64,000 nucleotides of DNA from Neisseria yangbaofengii (lineage in GTDB: Bacteria; Pseudomonadota; Gammaproteobacteria; Burkholderiales; Neisseriaceae): NCBI RefSeq assembly GCF_014898075.1, contig NZ_CP062976.1, forward strand, positions 2,232,001 to 2,296,000. Reading direction: 5' to 3'. The first letter of the stretch is position 1, and each line of letters starts with the position of its first letter. A program made the position numbers and the translations under genes. Below the pieces are notes generated by a model. It was not told the origin of the DNA. It ran no database searches and saw only the letters and a list, made by a program, of their open reading frames with translations. This document shows positions 9,837-19,959 of this stretch, in pieces.

Positions 9837-10403
9837 TAGGCGAATCCGCCGGCCTTTCCCTTCCCTCTGCCTTATCAGCGGTTGTATCCCAAAATCAGGA
9901 AGTTAATTCCATCCGCGTCCGTCAAAACAGCCAAGCCGGTCCTCAAATCTCTACAAAATCCTCGTCATCCGCATCCGTCATTATGGACTGCCTATTCTAA
10001 AAAATATCCAAATAATCAAAAAAAATACCGCCTGTCTTTTTTTTCCCACAAACTTATGAAACCAATATGCAAAATGATTTACCCAAGATAATGTCCCGAA
10101 CAGTGAAAAAGCACAAAACCAAATCAAAAATTCATATATTTCATTCGCTTATTATTTTTTTATCATAAGCGGCAAAAAAAAACATTCCGGCAAACTGGAA
10201 AATATCTGCCTGCATCCCTCACCTTCCGTCATAAAAAAAATGACGTAAACCTTGATTTTTAATTTCATACTTTTACAATATGTATTGAAACTTTTCTTGG
10301 CGACTATCAATACCGTGTATTCAACGGTCTCATCCTTTTTCAGTTTACGGGGGCCGCCAGAAAAGAAACAACGTCCTTACACCCACCAAAAAAGGTAAAA
10401 AAT
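9837..10403. promoter_or_regulatory. AT-rich upstream region of the NadA-like adhesin
   Basis: 567 bp with no gene. It is AT-rich from 9980 on. No TAAA repeat tract, the phase-variation device upstream of meningococcal nadA, is visible. An AAAGG Shine-Dalgarno lies 8-12 nt before the adhesin ATG. I could not assign -35/-10 boxes with confidence. Confidence 0.4.
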
Positions 10404-12584
10404 ATGAAAAAATTCAACGTAAAAGCATTGAGTCTGGCTGTTGCGGCAGCCATAGCGAGTGGCGCGGTAGGCGCAGCGGAACAAGGCTTTACAGGCGATG
10501 AAGCCAAGCAGGGGCAGGCAGCATTTGCCGCTGTTTTCGGTAAAGACACAACATACGATCCGGATGCCGGCACAGTAACTTTCAAAAAAGATAGCGAAGC
10601 CCTGTTGCCGAAAATCATGGAAATGAACCAAACAATCAACGGCTTTACTGCCGGCAAAGACTTTATCGCCGTTACCAATGCCGATGGATCCAAAGTTATC
10701 CGGTCTGCTACCGAAGATGATGCAACTAAAGACGATTTCGGCGGAAAAGGCTTGAGGGCGGCAGTCAAAGAAAACAGCGAAGCAATCAAAGCCAATAAAA
10801 CCGATTTAGTCAAAACGCAAAACGTATTGGAGCAAATTATTCACAAATCCGCCGAGTCCTTTACGGAATATCATCAGGACCTCAACGGTTTTAAAGAAGG
10901 CGACACCATCATCGTTTCCCAAAACGGCAGTAAAGCCTTCAAAAAGGCTACGGAAGAAGACGTTAAAAACGACAAGTTCGGCGGACAGGGCTTGAAAGCA
11001 GTGGTTGCAGAACACGAAGAAGTGTTGGCAGAAGCCAAGCAGCTCATCGTGGATCACGCCGAAGCATTGGCAAACACTGCGGAAGTCGTTAACCAAAACA
11101 GCGATTTTCTGACTATGACTGCAACTCTGGCAGCGGAAAATACTCAAGAAATCAAAGGTTTTAAAGCCGGTGATCAAATTGTTGCCACCAACGACGACGG
11201 TTCTAAAGTCGTTCGTGCTGCTACCGAAGATGATGTGAAAAAAGCCGGATTTGACGGAAAAGGCTTGAAAGCAGTGGTTACGGAACACGAAGAAGTATTG
11301 GCAGAAGCCAAGCAGCTCATCGTGGATCACGCCGAAGCATTGGCAAACACTGCGGAAGTCGTTAACCAAAACAGCGAATTGCTGACTATGACTACAACTC
11401 TGGCAGCGGAAAACGCCCAAAATATCAACGGCTTTAAAGCCGGTGATCAAATTGTCACCACCAACGACGACGGTTCTAAAGTCGTCCGTGCTGCTACCGA
11501 AGATGATGTGAAAAAAGCCGGATTTGACGGAAAAGGCTTGAAAGCAGTGGTTACGGAACACGAAGAAGTATTGGCAGAAGCCAAGCAGCTCATCGTGGAT
11601 CACGCCGAAGCATTGGCAAACACTGCGGAAGTCGTTAACCAAAACAGCGAATTGCTGACTAAAACTTCAACTCTGGCAGCGGAAAACGCTCAAGACCTCA
11701 ACGGCTTTAAAGCCGGTGATCAAATTGTTGCCACCAACGACGATGGTTCTAAAGTCGTCCGCGCCGCTACCGAAGAGGATGTTAAAAAAGCCGGATTTGA
11801 CGGACTGGGCGTGAAAAATGAATTGGCAAGAATCTCACCCTTAGTCAGCCAGCACGAAACAGCATTGGCAACAATCGGCAAAGATGCAGCTGACGCAAAA
11901 AATTCAGCCCAAGCTGCCGAAGAAAAAGTAACCCAACTTGCCGCCAATGTTGACGGCAAAGTGAAAGCAGCCGAAAATGCCGCCGATAAAGCGGTAGATG
12001 CCGCTGCCAAAATCGACACCATTACTGGACAAGTCGAACAAGCAAGCAAAGATGTAGCAGACTTGGCAGTTGATGTCAGCAAAAACACAGCAGCATTGAA
12101 ATTAACCGAGCAAGCCATTGGTGAAATCAGCAACGATGTAAACGCTAATACAAAAGCAATTGCAACCAAAGCTGATAAAGCTGACGTGGAAACCGCGCAA
12201 ATTGCGGCAGTTGCAGCACAAAAAACCGCCACTGCCAATGCGGCGCAAATTGTTGAACTGAAAACTACAAGCAGCCAGCACGCCGCGAACATCGCTAAAA
12301 ATACTGCACGTATTGACAGCTTGGATAAAAACGTCGCCAATCTGCGTAAAGAAACCCGTCAAGGTTTTGCTGCTCAGGCAGCCCTCAGCGGTCTGTTCCA
12401 ACCTTACAGCGTCGGTAAATTTAACGTTACTGCCGCTTTGGGTGGTTTCAAATCCGATACCGCGGTTGCAGTTGGTGCAGGCTACCGCTTTAACGAAAAC
12501 TTTGCTGCCAAAGCAGGTGTCGCAGTCGGTACTTCTTCCGGCGGTTCTGCATCTTACAACGTAGGTCTGAACTACGAGTGGTAA
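10404..12584 (+). CDS. Trimeric autotransporter adhesin, NadA-like
   Basis: A 726-residue surface protein of the type Vc (oligomeric coiled-coil adhesin) group. An N-terminal signal peptide ([18 protein letters not shown]) is followed by a short head, a stalk of repeats with the motif NGFKAGDQI…[15 protein letters not shown], a long Ala/Asn/Lys-rich coiled coil (about residues 480-650), and a YadA-type C-terminal anchor of about 70 residues ([19 protein letters not shown] … NVGLNYEW) that trimerises into an outer-membrane beta barrel. The anchor and signal peptide closely resemble meningococcal NadA; the repeated stalk does not. The gene sits inside an IS-rich block, which suggests acquisition or rearrangement. 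Confidence 0.88.
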   Translation: MKKFNVKALSLAVAAAIASGAVGAAEQGFTGDEAKQGQAAFAAVFGKDTTYDPDAGTVTFKKDSEALLPKIMEMNQTINGFTAGKDFIAVTNADGSKVIRSATEDDATKDDFGGKGLRAAVKENSEAIKANKTDLVKTQNVLEQIIHKSAESFTEYHQDLNGFKEGDTIIVSQNGSKAFKKATEEDVKNDKFGGQGLKAVVAEHEEVLAEAKQLIVDHAEALANTAEVVNQNSDFLTMTATLAAENTQEIKGFKAGDQIVATNDDGSKVVRAATEDDVKKAGFDGKGLKAVVTEHEEVLAEAKQLIVDHAEALANTAEVVNQNSELLTMTTTLAAENAQNINGFKAGDQIVTTNDDGSKVVRAATEDDVKKAGFDGKGLKAVVTEHEEVLAEAKQLIVDHAEALANTAEVVNQNSELLTKTSTLAAENAQDLNGFKAGDQIVATNDDGSKVVRAATEEDVKKAGFDGLGVKNELARISPLVSQHETALATIGKDAADAKNSAQAAEEKVTQLAANVDGKVKAAENAADKAVDAAAKIDTITGQVEQASKDVADLAVDVSKNTAALKLTEQAIGEISNDVNANTKAIATKADKADVETAQIAAVAAQKTATANAAQIVELKTTSSQHAANIAKNTARIDSLDKNVANLRKETRQGFAAQAALSGLFQPYSVGKFNVTAALGGFKSDTAVAVGAGYRFNENFAAKAGVAVGTSSGGSASYNVGLNYEW
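10635..11819 (+). repeat. Tandem 246-273 bp repeats in the adhesin stalk
   Basis: Unit starts at 10635, 10881, 11151, 11424 and 11697; spacings are 246, 270, 273 and 273 bp. The units starting at 11151 and 11424 are nearly identical DNA; the last is partial. Each encodes an NGF…DGSK…ATE(D/E)DV block followed by the heptad-like segment with [19 protein letters not shown] (the oldest, first unit is divergent). Unequal recombination could change stalk length in steps of 91 residues. Confidence 0.9.
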
Positions 12585-12608
12585 TTTCCTTCATAAAATC
12601 CGGACCGA

Positions 12609-12635
12609 CCCGCAGCTTTGGCTGCGGGTTTTTTT
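12609..12635 (+). terminator. Rho-independent terminator after the adhesin
   Basis: Stem CCCGCAGC / GCTGCGGG with a 4-nt loop followed by seven T, 25 nt after the stop codon. Confidence 0.85.
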
Positions 12636-12647
12636 ACGGGGTTTGTA

Positions 12648-12746
12648 GAAAATTCCGGCGTTGTTTACACTTTTTCTTTTGTGTTTGAAGACCCGTTTCG
12701 GGATTTCCGAGTGTTGCCAAGAATGCCGAAAAGCACGGCAAAGCCG
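12648..12746. repeat. Dispersed about 100-bp repeat, copy 1
   Basis: Shares GCGTTGTTTACACTTTTTCTTTT, GAAGACCCGTTT, GGATTTCCGAG and GTTGCCAAGAATGCCG with 53894-53998. No coding content. It abuts the IS630 element. Confidence 0.65.
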
Positions 12747-12748
12747 CA

Positions 12749-13628
12749 TATAGTCAATCCCCCTAATATAAATTACAATCTCCCCCATGACCTATTCAAC
12801 AGACTTTCGCCAACTCGCCTTAGCCAAACTCGCCCAAGGCCTCTCCATCCGTCAAGTAGCCAAAGAGCTTGGCATCGGCAGCGATACCGTGTTCAAATGG
12901 AAAAAGAATCCCATTCCCAAAGGCTATCCCAAAGACAGAAAACCCCTCAAAATTACCAAAGAAGCACTGCTTAGAGACGTCGAACAATACCCCGATGCCT
13001 ATTGCTACGAACGGGCACAACGGCTCAACTGTTCGACCAACGGCATTCACCAGGCATTGAAAAGATACGGAATCAGCCGAAAAAAAGACCAATAAACACC
13101 CCAAAGCAGATGTTCAGCTCAGAAAACGCTTTATCAGACTCAGACACCGTTTCCAACTGAAAGAACGTCCGATTGTTTGGCTGGACGAAAGCGGATTCAG
13201 AGCTTCCGTCCACCGTCCTTACGGTTATGCCCCAAAAGGCAGACGGTGTATTGATACCCATGACCAGCAGGGACGTAATCAGACTAATGCCATCGGTGCG
13301 CTGTATGATAATCAACTGTTTGCGGTCGGTTTGTTTGACTGTTCCATCAACAGCAGGATATTCGACACTTGGGTAGAACGGTTACTGATCCCGCAACTGC
13401 CGCCCGAGAATGTGGTGGTGATGGACAATGCTGCGTTTCATAAGGGTAAGGCAGAAGCCTTGCTGAAGGAAAAGGGGCATACCGTCCTATGGATGCCGCC
13501 TTACAGTCCCGACTTGAATCCAATCGAAAAGAAATGGGCTTGGTTAAAGGCGAGACGGAGAAAACTTGGGGTGGTGTCTGTGGATGAGTTGTTTAGGAGT
13601 GTTATTTAAATTCATGAGATTGACTATA
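12749..13628 (+). mobile_element. IS630-family insertion sequence
   Basis: Terminal inverted repeats start TATAGTCAATC (12749-12759) and end GATTGACTATA (13618-13628), about 880 bp, consistent with insertion at a TA dinucleotide as in this family. Contains one transposase in two frames. Confidence 0.82.
12787..13609 (+). pseudogene. IS630-family transposase in two overlapping frames
   Basis: The first frame (12787-13095) gives a 102-residue HTH part (SIRQVAKELGIGSDTVFKWKK). The second continues from about 13085 to 13609 with the DDE domain: VWLDESGFR (first D), VVMDNAAFHKG (second D) and PPYSPDLNPIEKKWAWLK (final E). The switch lies at a run of seven A (13080-13086). Moving from frame 1 to frame 2 needs a +1 shift or one A fewer, so the element is either slippage-dependent or inactivated by a one-base change. 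Confidence 0.8.
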
Positions 13629-13970
13629 TATAGCAAATAAACATATTCTTCGATACAATTCCACCACGGCCTATTCAGAATACTTCAAACAACCCGTACT
13701 CAAAAAACTCCGTCAAGGATGGACGATTCGCAGAGCCGCAAAAGAATTCGGCATCGCCATCTCCACCATCACGCTTTGGAAACGCCCTCCGGCTCCTCAA
13801 ACCCCTCCGAAGCAACGGAAAACCCGCAAAATCAGCGCCCAAGCACTGCTCGAAGATGTTGAGCGTTATCCCGATGCCTATTGCTATGAAAGAGCGCAAC
13901 GCTTTGGCTGTTCCCATACCGCCATACACAAAGCATTAAAGCGATACAGCATCAGCTACAAAAAAAGACC
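13629..13970 (+). mobile_element. Second, partial IS630-family copy
   Basis: Reads ACG at 13666 where the start codon should be, then an open frame of about 100 residues (KLRQGWTIRRAAKEFGI, LLEDVERYPDAYCYERAQRF) homologous to the N-terminal part of the neighbouring IS630 transposase. It ends just after an A7 run near 13958 where IS110-derived sequence begins. The DDE domain is gone, so it is dead. Confidence 0.7.
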
Positions 13971-14763
13971 AACCGCCACCACCGCAGCCATATACAGCGT
14001 TTTATGAACAACTGAACGACCGCCAAAGCAACGGCTTTTGAATTTCGTTGTTCCGCTCTCTTTTGGGTGCGGTGCAACGCCCACCAAGCCGGTGTTTTTT
14101 ATACGACACCTTGCCCAATTCAGGCAGCATGGACAATAAAGCGGCTGTTGTAATGCTACCAACCTCTTTGATTTTCTAAATTAATTCAGCTTTATCACCA
14201 AAATGGGTTTGGTTGTGGTCATCAATTTGCCTGTCCAAATCGTCAATCAGTCGGGTTAAATGGGCAATCATCTGTTCAACACTTTTTACTTGGCTGCAAT
14301 GTACTTGTTCCAGACGGTTTTTTTCAGCCGTTCGTATATCCACCAACTGATTGCGCCGATTGAGCAATGCTTCCAGCACTTCTTCGGCTTCGCTGGGTGG
14401 TTGGTACAGCAAAGTGGGCAAGTCTGCTCGTTGTGCCAGCATTTGTGCGTAAAAGGCGAGCATTTTGGCATCGGTTTTGGTCAAAGATTGAGATTGGGCA
14501 AATTGGTGTGTTTGACGTGGATTGGTAATAATTACATCAATACCTGCGCGGTGAAGTGCTTTGGCGAGCGGCACTTCCAAACCACCTGTGCTTTCCAAAA
14601 CTACCAGTTTAACCTAATGTTGTTGAAGGTATTCAATGGCATGATTAAAGCCTTTGGGGTTATTGGTTTCAGTTTTGGTTTTACGCAAAGATGAAACACC
14701 GATAACGAAGTTTCGTTTGGCAATATCAATGCCGCCGTAATTTGCGATTGTGGTACTCATCAT
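13965..14763 (-). pseudogene. IS110-family transposase, decayed
   Basis: Starts MMSTTIANYGGIDIAKRNF (14763), the DEDD RuvC-like N-terminus, then VVLESTGGLEVPLAKAL, TDAKMLAFYAQ and a C-terminal part with LVGVAPHPKESG and VVHKTLYMAAVVA. Two in-frame TAG codons (near 14614 and 14179) and one frameshift (near 14095) interrupt it, and the C-terminus is cut where the IS630 remnant begins. It cannot make a transposase. Confidence 0.75.
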
Positions 14764-14938
14764 AAACCTGCCTTGCATTCGGTTGTGTTGTCGGGCAACT
14801 GTTCGGTTGTGTTGATGGGTGCTTATCTGCTCTCAAAGCTACAGTACGAGTGTGGGTGAGGGCTTGACTCTTGGGACCGCACGAAATACATATAAGTTAA
14901 TTGCTTGATATTTTACGTTGGTTTTAATATACAAGGGA

Positions 14939-15175
14939 TCGCGCTTTTTCTGTTTGCGTTGGCGGCTTTGCTGTTGTGCTGAGGCGGCGCGATAGTCTTG
15001 GTTTTGGCTATGGCGTTTGATTTCGCGGCTGATGGTGCTTTTGTGGCGGCCGATCGTTTGTGCGATTTGTGTGATGGATTGGTGGCGTTAATGGTGCTGA
15101 ATGTGGTATCGTTCGTCTTGGGTCAGTTGTGTGTAGCGCATTGCAATCTTTCCTGTTTTGCAATGTTACACTTGA
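14939..15175 (-). mobile_element. IS1655-like fragment (transposase N-terminus and right end)
   Basis: About 237 bp nearly identical to 9555-9836 of the larger copy, from the CGCGCTTTTTCTG junction to the terminal repeat GTTACACTTGA (15165-15175). It lacks the 39-bp insertion present in the other copy. The 163 bp before it (14764-14938) are the non-coding upstream end of the IS110 element. Confidence 0.78.
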
Positions 15176-15215
15176 TAGGCGAATCCGCTGGCCTGTTCAA
15201 TTTATGACGGCAAGT

Positions 15216-16118
15216 TCAACCAACCCGTGCTTTCTTCGCCAGCACCACACCAAACAAATACACCGCAATCCCCAGCCACACCCACGCATAGCCGGTGAAT
15301 TTTTGCAGGCTGAATGCCTCGCCGAACAAAGTCAGCCCCAAGAAAAACTGCATACTCGGCGACACATATTGAATCATGCCCAAATCACTCATGGAAATAC
15401 GCTTGGCACCTGCGGCAAACAGCAACAGCGGCAACACCGTCACCACGCCCGACCCAATCAACACCGCCAAGGGCAGCGGCGCCAGACTGCCGAACACCAA
15501 ATTGCCCTGTTGCGCCACCCATAACAAATAGCCCAACGCAAACGGCACCAAAACCAGTGTTTCCAAAGTCATGCCGGTGAGCGCATCCAGCGGCGCGAGT
15601 TTGCGCAACAAGCTGTACACGCCGAAGCTGCCCGCCAACAGCAACGACACCCACGGAATGTGTCCGGCCGGCACCGCCAGCCACAAAATGCCGGCCACCG
15701 CCAAGGCAATTGCCGACAGCTGCGTGCGATTGAGCTTTTCTTTGAAAAACAGAAAGCCGAACAACACATTCACCAGCGGCGAAATAAAATAGCCCAAGCT
15801 GGCATCGAGAATATGATTATTGGTAATCGCCCAAAGGTAAACCAGCCAATTGAGCGAAATGGCAAACGCCGAACCGACAAAAGTCAGCAGCAATTTTCGG
15901 TTGTGCACCGCCTGCCAAAGCGTGCCGATCTGCCCTTTAAATACCAACACACCCAGCGCAAACACCGCCGACCAGCAAATGCGTTGCGCCAAAATCTGAT
16001 CGGCACCGATAGCCGTGCGGGTGATGGGATACCAATAGAGCGGAAAAATGCCCCAAATCAGGTAGCAGCCCAGTGCGTACAACAGGCCTTTGCGGTATTC
16101 GTCGGATTGGATATTCAT
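15216..16118 (-). CDS. rarD: RarD/EamA-family permease
   Basis: A 300-residue inner-membrane protein with about ten hydrophobic segments in two repeats. The opening (KGLLYALGCYLIWGIFPLYW) and LAQRICWSAVF, WAITNNHILDASLGYFISPL and MIQYVSPSMQF are hallmarks of RarD, named for chloramphenicol sensitivity in Pseudomonas; its substrate is unknown. I start at the second methionine (16118), which fits RarD proteins; an ATG 15 nt upstream is possible. Confidence 0.9.
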   Translation of the reverse strand: MNIQSDEYRKGLLYALGCYLIWGIFPLYWYPITRTAIGADQILAQRICWSAVFALGVLVFKGQIGTLWQAVHNRKLLLTFVGSAFAISLNWLVYLWAITNNHILDASLGYFISPLVNVLFGFLFFKEKLNRTQLSAIALAVAGILWLAVPAGHIPWVSLLLAGSFGVYSLLRKLAPLDALTGMTLETLVLVPFALGYLLWVAQQGNLVFGSLAPLPLAVLIGSGVVTVLPLLLFAAGAKRISMSDLGMIQYVSPSMQFFLGLTLFGEAFSLQKFTGYAWVWLGIAVYLFGVVLAKKARVG

Positions 16119-16234
16119 AAGATGCGGATTCAAAACAAAAGAAAACAGGCAGGCATTTTACGCCCACCTTGAAGGAAAAGTACAACAGAACGAGACTTTT
16201 GCAAAACCTTTAATCATCAGTAAACTCAAAGCAA

Positions 16235-16265
16235 CGTCATTATCGGGATTGGCCCGATAATGACG
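16235..16265. terminator. Perfect 13-bp inverted repeat
   Basis: CGTCATTATCGGG and CCCGATAATGACG flank a 5-nt loop. There is no T-run directly after it. It lies between rarD and the DUF3079 gene, close to TTTTGCAAAACC, a sequence typical of neisserial intergenic repeats; it may be part of such a repeat rather than a terminator. Confidence 0.5.
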
Positions 16266-16302
16266 ACTGTTTTGATTGTTGATGAGTTTTTTCAAAATTC
16301 CC

Positions 16303-16329
16303 AGGCCATCTGAAACCTTCAGACGGCCT
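16303..16329. terminator. Imperfect inverted uptake-sequence pair
   Basis: AGGCCATCTGAA (one change from the uptake sequence) pairs with TTCAGACGGCCT across a 3-nt loop, downstream of the DUF3079 gene on the minus strand. Confidence 0.55.
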
Positions 16330-16346
16330 TTCAATCTATTAAACTA

Positions 16347-16613
16347 TTAAACCGTTTTATTTTTCAACGGCAGCTTGATGTGCGGTTTGGCCGCTTTCGG
16401 CGCTTCTTTCAAACCCAGCTCGATTTGCTGCTCGTCGCTCAACAGATTGCTCCAGTCGCCGGTCTTATACCAATCGCGGCCGTCTAATTCAATCGGGTGC
16501 TGAATTCGCTCGCAGCCATTGCCGCACTGCAAATCGTCTTCCCGGCAATATTTGTCGCAGCCCCAGCAAATCCGCTCCGGTGCTTTGGGAAAAATCGGAA
16601 ACTTCTTGGCCAT
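16347..16613 (-). CDS. DUF3079-family small cysteine-rich protein
   Basis: 88 residues starting MAKKFPIFPKAPERICWGC. The Cys pattern CWGCDKYC…CGNGCER suggests a small metal-binding (zinc-like) fold. The start at 16613 is chosen because family members begin with MAKKFP; an in-frame ATG 48 nt upstream gives an unlikely Asn-rich extension. Function unknown. Confidence 0.75.
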   Translation of the reverse strand: MAKKFPIFPKAPERICWGCDKYCREDDLQCGNGCERIQHPIELDGRDWYKTGDWSNLLSDEQQIELGLKEAPKAAKPHIKLPLKNKTV

Positions 16614-16729
16614 GCCTGTGTATCCTTGATTGAGATTGTTGTTATGTTTATGAATTGGCATTATAAAGGGTTTTACCGCACAGATGGTTGTTTTATACGG
16701 CTTTTTACGTTTGACTTTAAGAAAGGTTA

Positions 16730-16773
16730 AGGCCGTCTGAACACGGTTTGCGCCAAACCTGTTCAGACGGCCT
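16730..16773. terminator. Inverted uptake-sequence pair after ftsY
   Basis: AGGCCGTCTGAA and TTCAGACGGCCT flank a spacer that itself has a small inverted repeat (GGTTTG/CAAACC), 20 nt beyond the ftsY stop. Confidence 0.7.
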
Positions 16774-16792
16774 CAATTCATATCACGCTCAA

Positions 16793-18499
16793 TCAATCCA
16801 ACAGCGCATCTACAAACGCCCGTGCGTCAAACGGGCGTAAGTCATCGATGCGTTCGCCTACACCGATATAGCGCACAGGAATCGGGCGGCTGCCGGCCAG
16901 CGCAGCCAGAATGCCGCCTTTGGCCGTGCCGTCGAGTTTGGTAACAATCAAGCCGGTCAAACCCAAAGCTTCGTCGAAGGCTTTCACTTGGTTGACCGCA
17001 TTTTGGCCGATGTTGGCATCCAACACCACGATGATTTCATGCGGCGCATCGGGTATGGCTTTTTGCAGCACGCGTTTCACTTTTTTGATTTCTTCCATCA
17101 GGTGCAATTGAGTCGGCAGGCGGCCGGCAGTATCGGCCAGTACAATATCGATGCCGCGCGCTTTGGCCGCCTGCACCGCATCGAAACATACTGCCGCCGA
17201 ATCACCGGTGGATTGTGAAATCACGGTGACGTTGTTGCGCTCGCCCCATTCCTGCAACTGCTCGCGCGCCGCCGCACGGAAGGTGTCGCCAGCCGCCAGC
17301 AGCACCGATTTGCCCTGCGATTGGAAATATTTCGCCAGCTTGCCGATGGATGTGGTTTTACCCGCACCGTTGATGCCCGCCAGCATAATCACAAACGGCT
17401 CATTGCTTTCGGGCAGCACCAGCGGCTGCTCCAAAGGCTTAATTAAATCGTAAATGGCATCTTTCAAGGCACCGCGCAATTCTCCGCCGTCTTTCAAGCC
17501 TTTCAAGCTTACACGGTCGCGCACGTCTTTCATCAAAGAATTGGTCGCTTCCATCCCCATATCGCTGGTAATCAGCACGGTTTCCAACTCTTCATACAAA
17601 TCTTCGTCGATTTTTCCGCCGCCGAACACACCCGCCAGCGATTTGGCCATTTTGTCGCGCGATTTGGCCAATCCCTGTTTCAAGCGCGAAGCCCAGCTTA
17701 ATTTGTTTTGCGCATGGTCTTCTTCCGCCACGGCTTGCGCGGCTGTGTCCGTCGTTACCGCAGTAGCCAATACGCTTTTAGACGGCGTTTCTTCAGGTGA
17801 TTCATCCAACTTAACTTCTTCAATTTCAATATGTTCCTGCGTATTAACCGCTTCTGCAGGCCCGGCTTCCTCTGCTTGGGTTTGTTCGGTTTCCGGTTCA
17901 GGGAAGGTGGTTTCCCAAGTCTGGATTTCCGCTTCTTCTGCTGCTTGCGGCCGAACGTGCGATTCTGCTGATGGCACGGCTTCGGAAGGTTCAACAGTGT
18001 TTTCATGCTCATCAGCAATGGCTTCTGCCTGCTCCGGGGTCACCGAAACCACTGCAGTGCCTTCCGGCACTTGTACATAATCAATCACCACTTTGCCATC
18101 GTCGCTTAAGACGATTTCTTCCGCGTTCCTATCTTTAATAGAGACATCATCCGCCACTTTGATTTGCGCTGCAATGCGCTCAAACGGCATTTCTGCAGAC
18201 GTTTCTGCTTCAGCTTGAACGTCATCAATCAGTGTTTCGGTTTGCGTTTGTTTTGCCAAAATTTCTGCTTCAACTGATTGATTTTCAATATTTTCAACTG
18301 AAATTTCTTCAGTCGGCGGCACGGCCTGCGATTTTTCCGCCGCTGCCTTGGCAAACGCATTTTCCAGCGCCGCCAGCATTTCTTCTACTGATTGGGCCGG
18401 CTCGCCGGCGGCGGTTTGCTCGCTGTGCTGAAGTGCGGGCTTAACTGTTTCTTCGGGAGCAGGGTTTTCCTGTTTTTTGCGGCGGAAGAAATCGAACAT
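16793..18499 (-). CDS. ftsY: Signal recognition particle receptor FtsY
   Basis: Docks SRP-ribosome complexes to the inner membrane. 568 residues: an N-terminal acidic A domain (residues 20-260, very rich in Glu, Ala, Val), then the N and G domains. G motifs: [15 protein letters not shown] (G1) near 375, [16 protein letters not shown], and [10 protein letters not shown]. The C-terminus [20 protein letters not shown] is the normal FtsY end. The A domain is longer than in E. coli, mostly by low-complexity sequence. Confidence 0.97.
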   Translation of the reverse strand: MFDFFRRKKQENPAPEETVKPALQHSEQTAAGEPAQSVEEMLAALENAFAKAAAEKSQAVPPTEEISVENIENQSVEAEILAKQTQTETLIDDVQAEAETSAEMPFERIAAQIKVADDVSIKDRNAEEIVLSDDGKVVIDYVQVPEGTAVVSVTPEQAEAIADEHENTVEPSEAVPSAESHVRPQAAEEAEIQTWETTFPEPETEQTQAEEAGPAEAVNTQEHIEIEEVKLDESPEETPSKSVLATAVTTDTAAQAVAEEDHAQNKLSWASRLKQGLAKSRDKMAKSLAGVFGGGKIDEDLYEELETVLITSDMGMEATNSLMKDVRDRVSLKGLKDGGELRGALKDAIYDLIKPLEQPLVLPESNEPFVIMLAGINGAGKTTSIGKLAKYFQSQGKSVLLAAGDTFRAAAREQLQEWGERNNVTVISQSTGDSAAVCFDAVQAAKARGIDIVLADTAGRLPTQLHLMEEIKKVKRVLQKAIPDAPHEIIVVLDANIGQNAVNQVKAFDEALGLTGLIVTKLDGTAKGGILAALAGSRPIPVRYIGVGERIDDLRPFDARAFVDALLD

Positions 18500-18630
18500 G
18501 GCGGTTCCTTAAAATAAAATGCTTGAGAAATAAGGGCTATTGTAGCGTATTTTGTTGAGATGGGCAGTATGCCGCGCATAATCATATCGGCTTAAATCTT
18601 AGCCGTATAAATGTCGTGTTTACAATTTAA

Positions 18631-18663
18631 AGGCCGTCTGAAACACTATTGTTCAGACGGCCT
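18631..18663. terminator. Inverted uptake-sequence pair after efeB
   Basis: AGGCCGTCTGAA and TTCAGACGGCCT with a 9-nt loop followed by TTTTT, downstream of efeB on one side and upstream of ftsY on the other. Confidence 0.7.
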
Positions 18664-18690
18664 TTTTCTGGCACTTGGCAACCACTTTAT

Positions 18691-19959
18691 TTACGACATC
18701 CCTAACATTCCTTGCGCTAAAAAACCGCCTTTTTCAAATCCCGGCAGAATGAAGAAATAGCCTCCGCCAAACGGACTGATGTATTCTTCAAGCGGTTCGC
18801 CGTTAAGCAGATTTTGTACAAAGATAAAACCGTCTGAAAGATTGGCTTGATAAGCGATAAAAATCAGCCCGACATCCAGTTGTCCCGCTTTGGACAGGCC
18901 GCGTGAGTAGTTAAACGCACGGCGGAACAGCAAATGTTTTTTCATAAACTCGTGATCGCGCGGATTGGCAATACGCATGTGGCTGTCTTTTGGCGTAACT
19001 TTGCCTTCGGGGTCTTTGGCAAAGTCAGCGGTGTCGCTTTCCTGTTTGCCATCAAGTGGCGCGCCGGTGTATTTTTCTCGGCCAAAAATGGCATTTTGCT
19101 CTTGCAGCGGCGTACGATCCCAAAACTCAACAAAATGGCGGATGATGCGTACAGCTTGATAGCTGCCATTCTTTGCCCATTGCGGTTCGTCTCGGCTATT
19201 GGCGGCCACCCCTGTCCACAATACTTGTTCGGCAATTTTCGGATCGGCTACATCGGGATTACCAGAGCCGTCACGGTAGCCCAAAAGGTTGCGTGCCGCC
19301 AAGGCTTGCGGTTCCGCCTTAGGCAGAAAGCCGTCTATGCTCCAACGGATGATGGCAAACTGCGCGGTATGTTTCAAAATATCACGCAGAGCAGCTTGGC
19401 AGGTCTCGGGAGAAAACGCACAAAATTGAATGCTTAAATCGCCGTCACACCAATCTTTTTGCAGCTTGTCATTAGGGAAATCACGCATTTCCTGTAAATG
19501 AACCGGCTTATTGGCTGCCAAACCATAACGCTCGTCAAACAAACTGCTACCGACACCGACGGTAATCGTCAAGCCGTCCGGACGGAACGATTTACCGAGC
19601 AAGCCACTGCTGGCAGGCGGCATTTTTTCGTCAGAGTCTTGGTATTCGCCGCCTTGGGTAAGAAATTCAATACGGGCGGTCAAAATACGGAACAGTTTTT
19701 CCAGTTCTTTCACATCGCGGGCGGTCACATCAAATGCACACATGATGCCGAAAAGCTGATGCGGCGTGGTGATACCGGCTTGATGAATGCCGTGGCAACC
19801 GTATGTTTGGGCTGAATGGCGGGTGTAATGTTCGACAGTGGCCTGACTGCCACGACGTTCGCCAACAAAATAACCGCCGGCTACGCCGAACACTCCGGCG
19901 GCCAATGCAGTTTTAAATAAGGCTCGTTTGGCCGGCTGGGCAGGTTGGTTTGATTTCAT
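18691..19959 (-). CDS. efeB: Dyp-type peroxidase / deferrochelatase (EfeB-like)
   Basis: Periplasmic haem peroxidase of the EfeUOB system, linked to iron oxidation or iron release from haem. 422 residues. The export signal has KRALFKTALAAGVFGVAGG, resembling a Tat signal with KR in place of RR. Family motifs: LLGYRDGSGNP (the catalytic GXXDG region, near 225), and HMRIANPRDH with LFRRAFNYSRG near 350 (haem-ligand region). Last gene of the efeU-efeO-efeB order. Confidence 0.88.
   Translation of the reverse strand: MKSNQPAQPAKRALFKTALAAGVFGVAGGYFVGERRGSQATVEHYTRHSAQTYGCHGIHQAGITTPHQLFGIMCAFDVTARDVKELEKLFRILTARIEFLTQGGEYQDSDEKMPPASSGLLGKSFRPDGLTITVGVGSSLFDERYGLAANKPVHLQEMRDFPNDKLQKDWCDGDLSIQFCAFSPETCQAALRDILKHTAQFAIIRWSIDGFLPKAEPQALAARNLLGYRDGSGNPDVADPKIAEQVLWTGVAANSRDEPQWAKNGSYQAVRIIRHFVEFWDRTPLQEQNAIFGREKYTGAPLDGKQESDTADFAKDPEGKVTPKDSHMRIANPRDHEFMKKHLLFRRAFNYSRGLSKAGQLDVGLIFIAYQANLSDGFIFVQNLLNGEPLEEYISPFGGGYFFILPGFEKGGFLAQGMLGMS

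Noticed and set aside
10404-12584. Long open frames on the minus strand opposite the adhesin repeats (for example 10806-11642)
   Set aside because: They mirror the repeat structure and high codon bias of the adhesin gene; no start site or family match on the minus strand.
12749-13628. Two short genes encoding unknown DNA-binding proteins
   Set aside because: The two frames together form one IS630 transposase with terminal inverted repeats.
16235-16265. Small RNA gene suggested by the strong inverted repeat
   Set aside because: No promoter or T-run is visible; the flanks match neisserial intergenic repeat ends.
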